A stretch of 64,000 nucleotides of DNA. Source: Adineta steineri. Taxonomy: Eukaryota; Rotifera; Eurotatoria; Adinetida; Adinetidae. The notes below the pieces were generated by a model that had not been told where the DNA came from, made no database searches, and saw only the letters and a list, made by a program, of their open reading frames with translations. The position numbers and the translations under genes were made by a program. Positions 62,353-64,000 of this stretch are shown one piece after another (the first letter of the stretch is position 1; every line of letters begins with the position of its first letter). The DNA lies in the NCBI GenBank assembly GCA_905250115.1, contig CAJNOI010000007.1, positions 669,796 through 733,795 on the forward strand, written 5' to 3'.

Positions 62353-64000
62353 TTAAGCTTTTTTTGATTTGTTTGGTAATTTCGATGTTACTCTAAAGAG
62401 AAAATAGAAAGAAAAAAATATGAGATGAAGTCTATTGTTAAATAAACTTACTTAGCTAATAATTGATTGATTTGATCAAGTATCATTTTAGCTGTTCGAT
62501 CAATTGGAACCTTATTAATAGAAAAATTTTATTTCAAATGAAACTTCTAAATACTTAATACTAACTTGATATACTTGATAAATTTTTGGTACAGTAAATA
62601 CGAAAATTAGTCCAACAAGTGTAAATGTTAATGCATTCATGGAGAGACCAATATAGAAGAAGACAAAAAGTACAAGACCAAACTAAATAGAATAGAACAA
62701 AAGTATATTTAAGATAAATTAAATTAAATATTGTTTATATTAATTTACAAGTGTTGAATTAACTAAATTATTCCATAAGAAAATATTTCGTGCATGTCTT
62801 AATAATTTTGTTCCATTAACATGAATAGCATGAGCTATGGCTTGAGCTTGTCGTTCTGAAATAGTCACATCAGATGGAAAGATTGAACTAAATAATCAAT
62901 TAATAATTAATTTCTTTTTCTATAAACAAATTAAATTCTTCTTACTCAAAGATGTCATCTTGAACACGACCGACAAATGTTGCCATAACATAATTATACA
63001 TTTTATAGAGACCAATGACAACAAGAAATGCAAGTAACCAAAAGGAAACGGCAGCCAATGATGATAAGAACATAAATGTAATTATTACAGACAATGATAA
63101 ACCAAAAACAATGCCAGATTGAATTGGATTGCGCCAATAAATAAGATTATTACCTGGAAAAAAATATTTTTAAAATAAATTGTTAATAAATATTTTCAAA
63201 ATCTGTATACCTTCTTTTGGCATCATTTCATTGACCTTTTTCTGAACTTGAACAAGCGAATGACGAGTTTGGTCCCCTAAATCAAATAAAGGAAAAAAAA
63301 CTTGGTCTTTTGCCAACAAGAGCATATAATCTTGTTAACTTTCTCTTTTCTTGCCATTCGTCACAATATTTCTAACCCCGAGGAAAAAAGAAAATACTAT
63401 GAATAGACCCAGTCCGAAGTACATCTATCATCATACACGGTCTTTTTTTTCCTCTTCTTCTCTTTTGCATCTTCTATGAACATTGACAAACGGTGATGAT
63501 GAAAAAAGGAATTACCAAAGGGAAATCGTGATGAATAGTATGCGCTTATTCATACATACAGCGATCTGTCACTTGGTTGGGAGAAAGCACAAGAGCATAA
63601 ATGCTAATATGTTTTTTTTCTCTACATATATGTATTAACTACAGATTGCTTAAATCAGATTTTATGTATGGAAATTAAGTCGATAGTCGCCGGCCAACAA
63701 ACCACGTACTAAAGAATGAAAATGAGAGGAAAACATGTCAAAGATAATTCACGTTGAATATAAGAAGAAAGGAAACTAATCCCAAGGTTATTTTTTATCC
63801 ATTATTATCTATTCCCATGGCTAATTTTTTTTATTTGTGTGAAAAAAATAGCTATGTGACTAGGAAGAATTAAATAGAAACTAGAATAAGCGCAACTAGC
63901 GGGATGTTGATAAAAACTAATTTATTTAACATACAGTGTTGTTTAACGATTCTCTTCGTTTTTGTTATAATATCTTCCGTTTGTTGTTGTGCTCGTTTAA
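62353..64000 (-). CDS. RTN: Reticulon-domain ER-shaping protein, 5' end off the right edge
   Basis: The C-terminal reticulon homology domain is complete. NNLIYWRNPIQSGIVFGLSL opens the first hairpin. A loop follows (PSDVTISERQAQAIAHAIHV then NGTKLLRHARNIFLWNNLVN), then the second hairpin FGLVLFVFFYIGLSMNALTF with VPKIYQVYQVPIDRT and the C-terminal amphipathic end. The last residues KSKKA fit a KxKxx ER-retrieval signal. Compared with human RTN4, YVGALFNGLTLLILALISLF aligns with YIGLSMNALTFTLVGLIFVF. Upstream, exon 63276-63214 (DQTRHSLVQVQKKVNEMMPK) joins in phase, across a 658-bp intron, to an open segment at 63935-64000 (KRAQQQTEDIITKTKRIVKQ); that exon is therefore a good candidate for the variable N-terminal region. 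Reticulons bend the tubular ER membrane. Confidence 0.9.

Noticed and set aside
1..64000. tRNA, rRNA, CRISPR arrays, bacterial operons or integrated virus genes
   Set aside because: None seen on either strand; every recognised gene is intron-bearing and eukaryotic in type.

Overview
The window is AT-rich invertebrate nuclear DNA. Genes have animal-type domain architectures and are cut by many very short GT-AG introns (mostly about 50-70 bp, a few of 0.3-1.1 kb). Spacers are AT-rich and full of microsatellites. Gene content (CEP135/TSGA10, beta-catenin, cadherin, reticulon, perilipin, anoctamin, SK channel) is metazoan. The compact introns, the potato-inhibitor-I genes and several acceptor-like AG sites just before start codons fit a bdelloid rotifer best; that assignment is inference. 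Two assembly gaps are present (17935-17944 and 34889-34988).

Layout, left to right: a CEP135/TSGA10-type centriolar coiled-coil gene (minus, cut by the left edge); cathepsin D (minus); ribosomal protein eL39 (minus) with a box C/D snoRNA in its 5' leader intron; three tandem potato-inhibitor-I serine protease inhibitor genes (minus); BBLN (bublin) and TRAPPC3 (plus); a gene-poor 4.4 kb; a cadherin-repeat membrane protein (plus); then a plus-strand block beta-catenin A, mitochondrial-type cyclophilin, beta-catenin B, cytosolic cyclophilin A. After this come an unrecognised gene broken by the large gap (minus), an SK-type calcium-activated potassium channel (minus), an anoctamin/TMEM16 (plus), a GT23/FUT8-like fucosyltransferase (minus), a 4.9 kb gene-poor stretch, PP2A methylesterase PPME1 (minus), a perilipin-like gene (minus), ankyrin-asparaginase ASPG (minus) and a reticulon cut by the right edge (minus).

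The most interesting feature is the beta-catenin pair. Copy A (25411-28511) has the alpha-catenin-binding FPETL region, a full armadillo array and the C-terminal WFDTDL PDZ motif, but no GSK3/beta-TrCP phosphodegron. Copy B (30620-32864) has a DSGFNS degron with an aligned serine at the T41 position and keeps the ligand-groove residues, but lacks the alpha-catenin site and stops in about armadillo repeat 11, before repeat 12, helix C and the transactivation tail. The two look like complementary halves of an ancestral dual-function beta-catenin, and each is followed by a cyclophilin gene.

Other notable items: three candidate non-autonomous DNA transposons, two of them inside introns (a 142-bp hAT-like MITE with 8-bp target duplication in beta-catenin B; a 724-bp long-TIR element with CACTA-type ends in the anoctamin; a 444-bp GCGATT-rich element between genes); a run of nine TCAGT motifs spaced 19-22 bp; and a cadherin gene with two possible C-termini.
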